A stretch of 14,244 nt of DNA from CBDUBU01 sp965365465 (GCA_965365465.1 CBDUBU010000085.1:1-14244), one strand, 5' to 3'; counted from the first letter of the stretch, positions 6,240 to 13,859 are shown. Program-made: numbers and translations. Notes: a model not told the origin generated them from the letters alone.

Positions 6240-6845
6240 CTACCCTTCCCGGTAACGCTCGCTTACGGGGGGACCTAATATTTCGGTGGTTATGAAAGCC
6301 TCCCGCAGGACTTTCCGGTCTTTCAGGTTGGGGATCAGCGTTTCTTTTTCCAGCGCTTCAACCTTCATGACAAGAGGTATTCCACCCTCAGCCGGGCCTG
6401 GCGCCTTTTTTACGACTGCCTGCAACCGGGATTCCCCTATTCTGGGTTCTCTGGCAACTAGGGGGCTGCGAAACTCCTGAGAGGGCGCACGCGACTCGAA
6501 ACGGTCTTCGGCGCTCAGGAAAGGCTCCGGCTGCTTTTCTTTTCCGGAACGGCGCTCCGGCAGCCGTGAAACCGGCGGCGTCGCCGGAGGCAGCGGCAGC
6601 CTGGTCTGGACAGGGGCAGGTTCAGGTTTCGGAGCGGACGCCTCCGCGCCCCCGCCGAGCGCTTCGCGTATCTGCCGCAGCGCTTCCTCCAGATCCGTGC
6701 TTCCCTGCGGCTGACCGGCGGGATGCCCAGAAGGGATCGGCGGAGCCTCCTGTCGCGGCGGCGCCGGACGCTTCTTTCTGCCTACAAACTGAAACGCCAG
6801 GTACAGCAGCACCAGGAGTATCGTAATGATGGTTTCGCTATCCAT
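6240..6845 (-). CDS. One-TM, proline-rich protein with conserved-looking C-terminal motif, function unknown
   Basis: A 201-aa hypothetical protein. The N-terminus is a single membrane anchor (about 5-21, IITILLVLLYLAFQFVG) followed by RKKRP, so the rest is predicted to be cytoplasmic. Residues 27-150 are low-complexity, rich in Pro, Glu and Arg, and probably disordered, with one short possible helix (DLEEALRQIREALGG, about 51-65). The last 28 residues (174-201) look structured and selected: LKDRKVLREAFITTEILGPP then SERYREG. From memory, similar AxxxSEILGPP-like endings occur on other small anchored bacterial proteins of unknown function; this needs a search. The start ATG at 6843-6845 puts the TM at the N-terminus. 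It lies 101 bp downstream of the subtilase on the same strand, with a weak terminator between, and converges with the gene ending at 6235. Coding is convincing; function is not known. Confidence 0.8.
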   Translation of the reverse strand: MDSETIITILLVLLYLAFQFVGRKKRPAPPRQEAPPIPSGHPAGQPQGSTDLEEALRQIREALGGGAEASAPKPEPAPVQTRLPLPPATPPVSRLPERRSGKEKQPEPFLSAEDRFESRAPSQEFRSPLVAREPRIGESRLQAVVKKAPGPAEGGIPLVMKVEALEKETLIPNLKDRKVLREAFITTEILGPPVSERYREG

Positions 6846-6867
6846 GCTCGCAGCCGGGGTCGTTTAC

Positions 6868-6889
6868 AAAAAAACAGCCTGACAGGTCT
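6868..6889 (-). terminator. Weak intrinsic terminator after the subtilase gene
   Basis: On the minus strand, AG(A)CCT - GTC - AGGCT forms a short stem (5 bp with a bulged A and a 3-nt loop), followed by G and seven T (6868-6874). It lies about 60 bp past the subtilase stop and 23 bp before the next gene's start. The T-run is good but the stem is weak, so read-through is plausible. Confidence 0.4.
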
Positions 6890-6946
6890 GGCCCATCCAG
6901 CCCTACGGCAATATATCTGCGGGCAGGCCGCTAAACAACAGAATGG

Positions 6947-9286
6947 TCAGCGCACCACCACCATACGATGGGACAGGCTGCGCCTGGACGTAGATACCCG
7001 CACGAAATAGACGCCGGGAGACCATTGCGATCCATCCACTGCTAGTTCGTGCCTTCCTGCCGGCAGTTCTTCGTCAATCAGAAAAGCCACGCTCCTGCCC
7101 AGCACATCGAAGACCTCGGCAGTGACGGGCGCTTTTTCGGGCAAGTCCAGCACCACGGTGGTCCGCTCCGCAAACGGATTCGGATAGCTGGAAATCACAG
7201 CAAGTTGCTCCGGGGGAGGCAGGTTGACTTCGATCTCGGAAACGACGTATTCGGCCCCCTGCGTCTGGTAAATGATCTGATAGAGGTAACGCCCGGAAAT
7301 CATGCCTGTATCCTTGAACGCATAGTCCTGCGCCTCGCCTGCCGATCCCCTCGTCTCGACCGTTCCCACAACCACAGCAGGACCGATTTGCTTGTTGTTA
7401 CGCGCGTCATAGGTGATCTCGGAGCGCTCGATGCGAAAGATGCCCTGGCTGCGCTCGAATACGGTTTCCCAGTGCAGCGAGACCTGATCGACCGTGGTTT
7501 CCGCATCCGTACCGGCCACCGCTACGGTTCGAAGCGCGTCTGTGGCGCCGCTCACGAAGATGCTGAACGGCTGCGCCGCCCCTGAATACAGCGGACGCTT
7601 GGAGGAAACGACCACGGTGTAAGCGCCAACCTCGGCGCGTGGCAAGTAGACCTGTTCGACCGGATCTACCGTGTTGTCTCCTGATGCCGCCCACCTATCC
7701 GGGTTACGGGGGTCGAGGTGATAAGGCAAAAATACCTCGCCCGTGCTTTCGCTGATGACGCGCACGTCCAGGTCGTTCCTGAGGTGCGGCTCCGGGTTGT
7801 TCAGCGCAGGAACCAGCCGCGTGCTGGCCCTATCCGTCCAAGAAAGGGTAATGCGCAGCGGCCCGGCCTCTTCTACCCGCACGTTCCAGGACCGGGTATC
7901 GCCTGTCTCGATCACCTCTTCCGTAGCAGCCAGCGGCATCACGAGCGATTCTCCAATCTGAATGGCGGCGGCCTCCGCATTGAGCAGGCCCCATCCGGAC
8001 TGGTAATCCGGGCCGGGATTGCCCACATCCGTCGCCGTATGGATGACGAGTCCTTTCAGCGTGGCGGCGCGCATATAATTGCCCGTCAGGTTGTGGTAAT
8101 GCTGCTGGAGCAGCAGCAACGAGCCGGTTATGTTCGGGGTTGCCATCGAGGTGCCGGTGGAGTACCCGTACTTGTTGGGGCCATCGGAAACGCTGGAAAA
8201 AACCCGCTCGCCATAGCCCACGAGATCAGGTTTGATGCGGCCGTCATCTGTCGGGCCGAAGCTCGAAAACACGCTCAGATGCGCCTTCCGGCTCTCATCC
8301 ACGCTGATAGAGCCGATCGTGAGCACGTTCTTGGCGACCCCGGCCCCGGCGATGGTATCATACCCGCCCTCGCCGCCGTCACGATTGACCATCCGGCCCG
8401 AAACACTCACGGAACGCCAGTCGCCCTTTGCATCAAGGGCGCGGTAGAAACCGCTCGCCGGCCCGGAATCGACGCGGTCGTTTCCGGCGGCGACCACAGG
8501 GAGATAGTAGGGGTTCAGCGCAACAGCCCGGTCGAACTGCGCTGCATCGACTTCGTACGTGCCGAAAATGTAATCCTCGTCAGCGCTCACGTTTGGATCT
8601 CCGAACCAGTACCACTGATCTCCTGTCTCCTCCACATTTCCGTAATACCAGCCGGCGATGGAGCCGTAGGAATGGTTTGAGACGAGCATTCCCTTCTCGG
8701 CTTCCGCGCTCATCTCGCTCGCATCGCCGTTCCAGTCATAGGCAGCGATACGCGCCTCATAGGCCATTCCCTGCGCTTCCGGGCGCACGCCCTTCGCCAT
8801 GAGGGTGCCCGCTACGTGGGTGGCATGATTGTCTACCTTTGCGCCGTCTTTGGCCTCGATGCGCCCGTTGAATTCCTGGTGATCTGCGAGCGGACGCCCG
8901 GCATCCCAGAGGCCGATCAGCATGTCTTTGCCTGTCAGATTCAGGCCGAGGCGCTGGCCCGCCCGGAGGTAGACCGTGCCGGTTACGCCCGCCGCGAACT
9001 GGTTCAGCGAAGTGCGGTACACCGGTCTGTTTCCGGCGACATCCACCAGCTCGATTGTGCGACCGTCGCTCTGGCGCACCCGCAGCGGAAGGTTCCGCTC
9101 GGCTGCCCATTGCAACGCCCGCTCCCGGCGCTCCCTGTCTACGCTCCGCAGCGTATCCTGAACGGCCCGCGCCTGATCGCGGCCTATCTCGACGCGAGGT
9201 TTCTGACGCTGGGCAAGCGCCGTTTCAGGCGTGTGCAGCATAAAGGACAGACTGCACACCATCAGAAACAGCAGACGACGCAACAT
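6947..9286 (-). CDS. Secreted subtilisin-family (S8) serine protease with T9SS-like C-terminal sorting domain
   Basis: A 779-aa exported serine endopeptidase. The signal peptide (1-25, MLRRLLFLMVCSLS...ETALAQ) is followed by a propeptide-like segment (about 30-115) with the IELVDVAGNRPVYRTS pattern common in Bacteroidota subtilases. The S8 domain covers about 120-440: Asp in IGLWDAG (D128), His in NHATHVAGT (H157), oxyanion Asn in VVAAGND (N269) and Ser in STGTSMATP (S380). A beta-sandwich/P-like region (about 450-590, WNVRVEEAGPLRITLSWTD) and another beta-rich region follow. The last 81 residues start at SSYPNPF (699) and contain EVFDVLGR and SPGVYFVRV, matching the type IX secretion type A sorting domain pattern. 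I chose ATG 9286 over an in-frame GTG at 9313, because it gives a clean signal peptide; neither has a Shine-Dalgarno. mutY lies 71 bp upstream on the same strand. Substrates are unknown. Confidence 0.93.
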   Translation of the reverse strand: MLRRLLFLMVCSLSFMLHTPETALAQRQKPRVEIGRDQARAVQDTLRSVDRERRERALQWAAERNLPLRVRQSDGRTIELVDVAGNRPVYRTSLNQFAAGVTGTVYLRAGQRLGLNLTGKDMLIGLWDAGRPLADHQEFNGRIEAKDGAKVDNHATHVAGTLMAKGVRPEAQGMAYEARIAAYDWNGDASEMSAEAEKGMLVSNHSYGSIAGWYYGNVEETGDQWYWFGDPNVSADEDYIFGTYEVDAAQFDRAVALNPYYLPVVAAGNDRVDSGPASGFYRALDAKGDWRSVSVSGRMVNRDGGEGGYDTIAGAGVAKNVLTIGSISVDESRKAHLSVFSSFGPTDDGRIKPDLVGYGERVFSSVSDGPNKYGYSTGTSMATPNITGSLLLLQQHYHNLTGNYMRAATLKGLVIHTATDVGNPGPDYQSGWGLLNAEAAAIQIGESLVMPLAATEEVIETGDTRSWNVRVEEAGPLRITLSWTDRASTRLVPALNNPEPHLRNDLDVRVISESTGEVFLPYHLDPRNPDRWAASGDNTVDPVEQVYLPRAEVGAYTVVVSSKRPLYSGAAQPFSIFVSGATDALRTVAVAGTDAETTVDQVSLHWETVFERSQGIFRIERSEITYDARNNKQIGPAVVVGTVETRGSAGEAQDYAFKDTGMISGRYLYQIIYQTQGAEYVVSEIEVNLPPPEQLAVISSYPNPFAERTTVVLDLPEKAPVTAEVFDVLGRSVAFLIDEELPAGRHELAVDGSQWSPGVYFVRVSTSRRSLSHRMVVVR

Positions 9287-9357
9287 ATTGTTTTTCGGTG
9301 TCTTATACGGCACGGGAAAATACAGTACAGACAGAGCAAATACAGGACCGAAGAAGC

Positions 9358-10521
9358 TTACCCGTCAAAGAGCGAAGGGTTCTTCTCCATGTCCACCAGG
9401 CGCTCCACCAGGCGGCGGTTGGCCCTCGGAAACGCATACGCCTCCAGCCCCTTCAGCGATACCCACCGGAGGGATAAGCCCTGCGCCGAGTCGGGAACGC
9501 CCGCGCAAATGCTGCACCGGAAAGCATAAAGGGTGATTCGAAAATGGGTGTACGCATGAGACAGCTTGTGGAACAGATCTGATATCTCCACTTCAATGCC
9601 CAGTTCTTCCTGCAACTCGCGGCGGCACGCCTCCTCGATGGACTCGCCCTCTTCCCGCTTGCCGCCAGGGAACTCCCACAGCCCCCCCAGCAGCCCTTCC
9701 TCCGGGCGCTTCTGGATCAATATCTCGCCTTGCCTGTTGCGCACGATCCCCACGGCAACGTCATAATGGGGCACAGGAGGCTTTTTTGCAGACACCGGAT
9801 AGGCATCGGGATTGCCCTGCAAAAAGGCGCCGCACGCCGGGCGGAGCGGGCACCGGAAACATTGGGGCGCCGCCGGTGTGCAGACCGTTGCCCCAAGATC
9901 CATGATGGCCTCGTTGAACCTCCCCGGAGCCTGCGCATCGAGAAGTTCGTCCGCAAGGTTCTGAAGCAGCTTGCGCACCGGCGTGCTCTTGATGTCTTCC
10001 CGGATGGCAAACACGCGGGCCAGCACGCGGGCAACGTTCCCGTCCAGCACCGCGTAAGGCTTGTCAAACGCGATGGAAAGGACGGCTGCCGCCGTGTAAG
10101 GCCCTACCCCCGGAAGCGTGCGGATTTGCTCGTAGCTGTCGGGAATGCTGCCGCCAAAGTCATCGACCACCACCCTTGCAGCGCGGTGCAGATTGCGGGC
10201 GCGTGAGTAGTAGCCAAGTCCTTCCCATGCTTTCAGCACGTCGTCCAGCGGCGCATCCGCGAGCGCCTGAACGGTCGGGAAGGCTTGCATGAACCGCTCG
10301 AAATAAGGCCGGGCCTGATCCACGCGGGTCTGCTGAAGCATGATCTCCGAGACCCATATTCTGTAGGGATCTTTTGAATCACGCCAGGGCATCTCACGAG
10401 AGGCTGCGTTGAACCACTGCCTCGACAGCGCCTCGAACGCGCTCCGATGCGCTTCGGCTATCTGGTATCGGGTTGCGTCGGACAAGCGGAATCCCGGGAA
10501 AGGAGGGTGCAGAAGGTGCAT
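9358..10521 (-). CDS. mutY: A/G-specific adenine glycosylase MutY with intact Nudix box in its C-terminal domain
   Basis: This base-excision repair enzyme removes adenine mispaired with 8-oxoguanine. Catalytic domain: E59 in SEIMLQQTRV, helix-hairpin-helix LPGVGPYTAAAV (136-147), and catalytic D160 in AVLDGNVARV. The [4Fe-4S] ligands C214, C221, C224 and C230 have the standard C-x6-C-x2-C-x5-C spacing. The C-terminal Nudix-fold domain (about 252-375) begins at YDVAVGIV and contains GLWEFPGG. It carries a Nudix box that fits Gx5Ex7REUxEExGU at every defined position (287-309). The 8-oxoG-contact motif FSH of other MutYs corresponds here to YTH (324-326). At 387 aa it is longer than the usual ~350, mainly from about 20 extra N-terminal residues. 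ATG 10519-10521 is the only ATG before the catalytic domain; TTG at codon 13 is an alternative start. It is transcribed divergently from the Omp85 gene and lies 71 bp upstream of the subtilase. Confidence 0.97.
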   Translation of the reverse strand: MHLLHPPFPGFRLSDATRYQIAEAHRSAFEALSRQWFNAASREMPWRDSKDPYRIWVSEIMLQQTRVDQARPYFERFMQAFPTVQALADAPLDDVLKAWEGLGYYSRARNLHRAARVVVDDFGGSIPDSYEQIRTLPGVGPYTAAAVLSIAFDKPYAVLDGNVARVLARVFAIREDIKSTPVRKLLQNLADELLDAQAPGRFNEAIMDLGATVCTPAAPQCFRCPLRPACGAFLQGNPDAYPVSAKKPPVPHYDVAVGIVRNRQGEILIQKRPEEGLLGGLWEFPGGKREEGESIEEACRRELQEELGIEVEISDLFHKLSHAYTHFRITLYAFRCSICAGVPDSAQGLSLRWVSLKGLEAYAFPRANRRLVERLVDMEKNPSLFDG

Positions 10522-10534
10522 GGAACGCGCCTGA

Positions 10535-10562
10535 TAGACAAACGTTTTCTCCCTGCGATAAA
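10535..10562 (+). promoter_or_regulatory. Candidate promoter of the Omp85-family gene
   Basis: TAGACA (10535-10540, 5 of 6 to TTGACA) and GATAAA (10557-10562, 4 of 6 to TATAAT) are spaced 16 bp apart, with TG one base before the -10. The start would fall at about 10569, between mutY and the Omp85 start. The consensus of this host is unknown, so this is tentative. Confidence 0.35.
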
Positions 10563-10604
10563 AGTGGTTGTTGCCATCTATCCTTCAGGTTACACCGGAA
10601 AGGC

Positions 10605-12443
10605 TTGCTGCGCTCACGTCTTTCACCTTCTTCCCGTTTGCTGCAAAAGGCGACTCTTGCGCCGCCTCGGCGCCGCTTCCTGCTGTATTGTTTTCTCGCG
10701 GTTTCCTGCCCGTTGCAGGCGCAAACAGTCACGCCCGCAGATTCCCTTTCCGCTCCCGAATGGCGCCTCGTGCTCGATGAAACCCGGAAGCCAGAGCCGC
10801 TCGATTTCCGGCTTCCTGTGGACAGTCTGGAAACAGCCGTTCAGCAGGCGCTTGCCGAACTCAAAACGGCAGGGCATTACCTCGCGCAGGTGGACTCCGT
10901 CCGGATCGACAGCGCCGGGATCTCGCAGGCCGTTACGCTCTACGTCACGCAGGGGCCGCAGGTGCGGATTGGAAAGCTTACACTCAGGGGCGATACAACC
11001 CTGGATGCGGCATCTTTTCTCAGCCGGATGCAAACCCGTGAGGGACAGATCCTCGATCCCCTCCGCCTCGAAGCCGATCTGGAGGCGCTGGTCACGCAGT
11101 ACGAAGAGGCAGGCTATCCGCTGGCGCAGGTACGCATCGAGAGCATTACCTTCATGTCCGGCGACCCGCCTCGTCTGAACGTGGCTATCAGGGTGGACCC
11201 CGGAAACACGTTGCGGCTGAAGCGGATCGAACTTGCCGGCGCCGTTCGCTCAAAACCTGCCTACGTGGGCAGGATTGCTGAACTCACGCCCGGCAGGACG
11301 CTTACCCGCTATAATCCGGAGGAGATACAGCGTTTGCTGCTGGAGTCGGGCGTTTTCAAGGAGGTGCAGCCTCCCGAACTCCTGATTGACGCCGATAGCG
11401 GCGCGGTGCTCCGCCTCACCGTAGAAGAGGAGCCGCCCGGCGTATTCGACCTCGCGCTCGGATACCTGCCTGCCACGGCGCAGGGCGAGCAGGGCAAGCT
11501 CATCGGGAGCGGGCATCTCGTCCTGCGTAACCTGTTTGGGAGCGGCAGGGTTGCCTCGTTGAAGCTGAATCGCCTGCCCGGTCAGATCAGCACGCTGGAC
11601 GCGCGGGCCTCCGACCCCTATCTCTTCGGCTTGCCGGTAGGCATCGAGGGCAGCTTTCACGGACTGCAACAGGATTCGACCTACGGAAAACAGCGTTATG
11701 CGCTGGAGGCCGGGTATCGCTTCTTCGGGGGGTTGCAGGTGTTTGCCAGTGTAACGCAGGAGACGACGCGCCCCGGACAGGCAGGCGCCAGGATTCCGCC
11801 GGGCGCTCTGGTGCAGCGCATTCCACGGGCGGATGCCTCTTTCGCCGGACTGGGGGTGCGTTACCAGCGCGTGGACCGAATCCTGAACCCCCGACGAGGA
11901 TTTTCTCTTGAAACCAATTTTGAGCGTGGACGAAAAGAACGGCAATGGAACCGCGTTTTTCCTGCCGAACGCGATACGGTTTCCGAACGCACGGCGCTCC
12001 GGCAGGAACGCCTCCAGGCGCGGGGACGCCTTTACCTTCCAACCTTTTCGCGTCAGGTCTTTGTCGTGGGGGGCGACGTTGCAGCGCTTTCCAGCAACGA
12101 GTATGACGAAAGCGACCTTTTCCGCTTCGGCGGCGCGACTTCGCTGCGCGGCTATGACGAGGAACGCTTTCTCGGACGCCTCGTTGCGCGGTCGCTGGCC
12201 GAATACCGCTACCAGATCGACAGGAGTTCGTATGCTTTCCTGTTTCTGGATGTGGGCTATGTCGAAACCCCGACGATTCCGGACATGGCGGCGCAGGACG
12301 GGAGCCGCCGCTTTTATCCGGGCTACGGCTTCGGCATCCAGTTCAGCACGAACCTCGGCCTTATCAATGCAAGCTACGCCGTCAGCCCGGAGGCAGGCCC
12401 TACCAGCGGGCGCGTCCATGTCGGCCTTTCCTTTGGCCTGTAA
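10605..12443 (+). CDS. Omp85/TamA-BamA family outer-membrane protein (POTRA domains plus beta-barrel)
   Basis: An outer-membrane protein of the Omp85 superfamily, which inserts or translocates proteins at the outer membrane. After a signal peptide (RRRFLLYCFLAVSCPLQA) there are about three POTRA-like modules (about 68-121, 123-198 and 203-276; e.g. VRIGKLTLRGDT, EEAGYPLAQVRI, LRLKRIELAGA). A 16-strand-type barrel runs from about 280 to the end. Diagnostic barrel motifs are NPRRGF (428-433) and FRFGGATSLRGYDEE (506-520), the latter containing the loop-6 RGY of the family. Three POTRAs and about 600 residues suit a TamA-like rather than the five-POTRA BamA. The start is uncertain: no ATG precedes the signal peptide. 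TTG 10605 has GGAAAGG just before it; TTG 10638 would give a shorter, more typical signal peptide. The last residue is Leu (LSFGL), not the usual Phe. rsmE follows after only 6 bp. The family is firm; the exact role is not. Confidence 0.9.
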   Translation: MLRSRLSPSSRLLQKATLAPPRRRFLLYCFLAVSCPLQAQTVTPADSLSAPEWRLVLDETRKPEPLDFRLPVDSLETAVQQALAELKTAGHYLAQVDSVRIDSAGISQAVTLYVTQGPQVRIGKLTLRGDTTLDAASFLSRMQTREGQILDPLRLEADLEALVTQYEEAGYPLAQVRIESITFMSGDPPRLNVAIRVDPGNTLRLKRIELAGAVRSKPAYVGRIAELTPGRTLTRYNPEEIQRLLLESGVFKEVQPPELLIDADSGAVLRLTVEEEPPGVFDLALGYLPATAQGEQGKLIGSGHLVLRNLFGSGRVASLKLNRLPGQISTLDARASDPYLFGLPVGIEGSFHGLQQDSTYGKQRYALEAGYRFFGGLQVFASVTQETTRPGQAGARIPPGALVQRIPRADASFAGLGVRYQRVDRILNPRRGFSLETNFERGRKERQWNRVFPAERDTVSERTALRQERLQARGRLYLPTFSRQVFVVGGDVAALSSNEYDESDLFRFGGATSLRGYDEERFLGRLVARSLAEYRYQIDRSSYAFLFLDVGYVETPTIPDMAAQDGSRRFYPGYGFGIQFSTNLGLINASYAVSPEAGPTSGRVHVGLSFGL

Positions 12444-12449
12444 TCTGAA

Positions 12450-13196
12450 ATGATGGACATAAAGGACGTTACCACCAACTTTTATGCGCCCCCCTCGCAC
12501 GTTCGGGGAAACTGGCTGGAGCTGCCGGAAGACGAGGCGTACCATGCCGTGCGTGTGCTGCGCAAACAGGCGAAAGACACGATCACCGTGGTGGACGGCG
12601 AAGGTGCATTGCATCGCGTGCGACTCGAACTAGTGGACAAAAAACACGCGGCGGGGACCATACTCGAAACGCAGCGGAACGTTGGGGAGCCTCCTTACCC
12701 GCTGACCATCGGGATGGCCCTGTTGAAAAACCAGAACCGTTTCGAGGTATTCCTTGAAAAGGCTGTGGAACTGGGCGTCACCGAGGTTATTCCGCTGCTG
12801 ACCGCTCGAACCGAGAAAGCGCACCTCAAGTTGAACAGAGCGCAGAACATCCTCGTCGCGGCGATGAAACAGAGCGGGCGGAGCCGAATCACGCGCCTCG
12901 CCGACCCGCAGCCGCTATCGCAGGCCCTGGCAGACTGCAATGGAAGCCTGAGGCTTTTCTGTCACGAAAAAGCTGAAACGGATCAAACGCTGCTTCGCGT
13001 CTTGAACGCGCACAACCCGAACAGGCCGGCAGCAGCCTTGATAGGGCCGGAAGGCGGCTTCACAGAAGACGAGGCCGAAACCGCCGAAGCGGCAGGCGCG
13101 GTGGTCGTCTCGTTGGGGTCCAGAAGGCCGCGGGGAGAAACCGCAGCGCTCACGGCAGCCGCAGGCATCATGCTTGCACGCGCCGCCGTATCTTGA
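12450..13196 (+). CDS. rsmE: 16S rRNA (uracil-1498-N3)-methyltransferase RsmE
   Basis: A 248-aa SPOUT methyltransferase that methylates N3 of U1498 in 16S rRNA, using S-adenosylmethionine. The N-terminal PUA-like domain shows NFYAPPSH (10-17) and YHAVRVLR (31-38). The SPOUT domain shows KNQNRFEVFLEKAVELGVTEV (93-113), MKQSGR (139-144), LIGPEGGFTEDE (197-208) and the knot motif LGSRRPRGETAA (222-233). The knot motif is usually LGxRILRxETA, so the Ile-Leu pair is replaced by Arg-Pro here while the flanking Arg and GluThrAla are kept. The start is at ATG ATG (12450 or 12453), 6 bp after the Omp85 stop, with no Shine-Dalgarno, which suggests co-transcription. Length is normal. The stop TGA is at 13194-13196. 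Confidence 0.95.
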   Translation: MMDIKDVTTNFYAPPSHVRGNWLELPEDEAYHAVRVLRKQAKDTITVVDGEGALHRVRLELVDKKHAAGTILETQRNVGEPPYPLTIGMALLKNQNRFEVFLEKAVELGVTEVIPLLTARTEKAHLKLNRAQNILVAAMKQSGRSRITRLADPQPLSQALADCNGSLRLFCHEKAETDQTLLRVLNAHNPNRPAAALIGPEGGFTEDEAETAEAAGAVVVSLGSRRPRGETAALTAAAGIMLARAAVS

Positions 13197-13248
13197 CCGG
13201 CGCCTTTCTATACAACCCCGAACCACCGGAAAACTGCAACCACATCCT

Positions 13249-13827
13249 ATGGATAAACTGACAGAAAAAACCATCCGCTCTACGCAACTGGTAGACGGGA
13301 AATTGCTGAAGGTTTTCAGCGACGACGTGCGGTTGCCGGACGGGTCGGAGGCCGTGCGCGAGTGGATCGACCATGCCGGCGCTTCGGCGGTAGTTCCGGT
13401 GTTTGAAGACGGTTCAACGGTGCTGGTGCGGCAATACCGCTATGCCTCCCGGCGCGCCTTCCTCGAAGTCCCTGCCGGTAAGTTGGACGCAGCAGGAGAA
13501 AGCCCCGTCGATGTGGCGGCGCGAGAGTTGGAGGAAGAAACCGGATGGAAAGCCAGCTATTTCACGCACCTCGGTTCCTTCTTTCCCTGTGTGGGCTACA
13601 GCAATGAAGTTATTCACTTCTACCTGGCGCAAGGCATAAAAACCGGCGTTCACGCCCCCGACCACGATGAACACCTCGAAGTGGCAACCATGCCTTTTGA
13701 CGAAGCGGTTGCTATGGCGTTGCGCGGCGACATCCTCGACATGAAGACGATTACGGCCTTGTTGCTGGCCCGGTCGTATCTCGAACGGCAAGAAGAAAGC
13801 GTCAAGGATAACATCCCTGCCTCCTGA
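13249..13827 (+). CDS. nudF: Nudix hydrolase, ADP-ribose pyrophosphatase-like
   Basis: A 192-aa Nudix protein predicted to hydrolyse ADP-ribose or related nucleoside diphosphate sugars to AMP and a sugar phosphate. The ADPRase signature is present: REWIDHAGASAVVPV (37-51; usually HPGA), VRQYRYASRRAFLEVPAGK (60-78), and the Nudix core with RELEEETGW (92-100). The Nudix box has six residues, not five, between its Gly (G77) and first Glu (E84): GKLDAAGE against the usual GKIDPGE. The remaining spacing (E-x7-REL-x-EE-x-G) is standard, so the metal-binding Glu residues are retained. ATG 13249 gives the family N-terminus; an in-frame ATG at 13174, inside rsmE, would add 25 residues without family likeness. 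It follows rsmE by 52 bp and may share its transcript. The exact substrate cannot be read from the sequence, so the symbol is tentative. Confidence 0.9.
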   Translation: MDKLTEKTIRSTQLVDGKLLKVFSDDVRLPDGSEAVREWIDHAGASAVVPVFEDGSTVLVRQYRYASRRAFLEVPAGKLDAAGESPVDVAARELEEETGWKASYFTHLGSFFPCVGYSNEVIHFYLAQGIKTGVHAPDHDEHLEVATMPFDEAVAMALRGDILDMKTITALLLARSYLERQEESVKDNIPAS

Positions 13828-13830
13828 GAT

Positions 13831-13859
13831 TTGTATTCCAGCCGGGGTATCTTTAAATT
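13831..13859 (+). promoter_or_regulatory. Candidate secG promoter
   Basis: TTGTAT (13831-13836) and TAAATT (13854-13859) are spaced 17 bp apart in a locally AT-rich stretch between the Nudix stop and secG. Matches to consensus are modest (3 of 6 and 4 of 6). The leader would be about 40 nt. Read-through from the upstream genes is an alternative. Confidence 0.3.

Noticed and set aside
7718..8680. 320-codon open frame on the plus strand inside the subtilase gene
   Set aside because: The opposite strand encodes the S8 catalytic domain with all active-site residues; this frame has no domain or start signal.
10473..10604. 5' extension of the Omp85 frame into mutY
   Set aside because: It would overlap the mutY start, has no ATG, and would put about 70 residues before the signal peptide.
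11250..12614. 454-codon open frame on the minus strand opposite the Omp85 gene
   Set aside because: It is an antisense shadow of a clear Omp85 reading frame, runs into rsmE, and has no recognisable domain.
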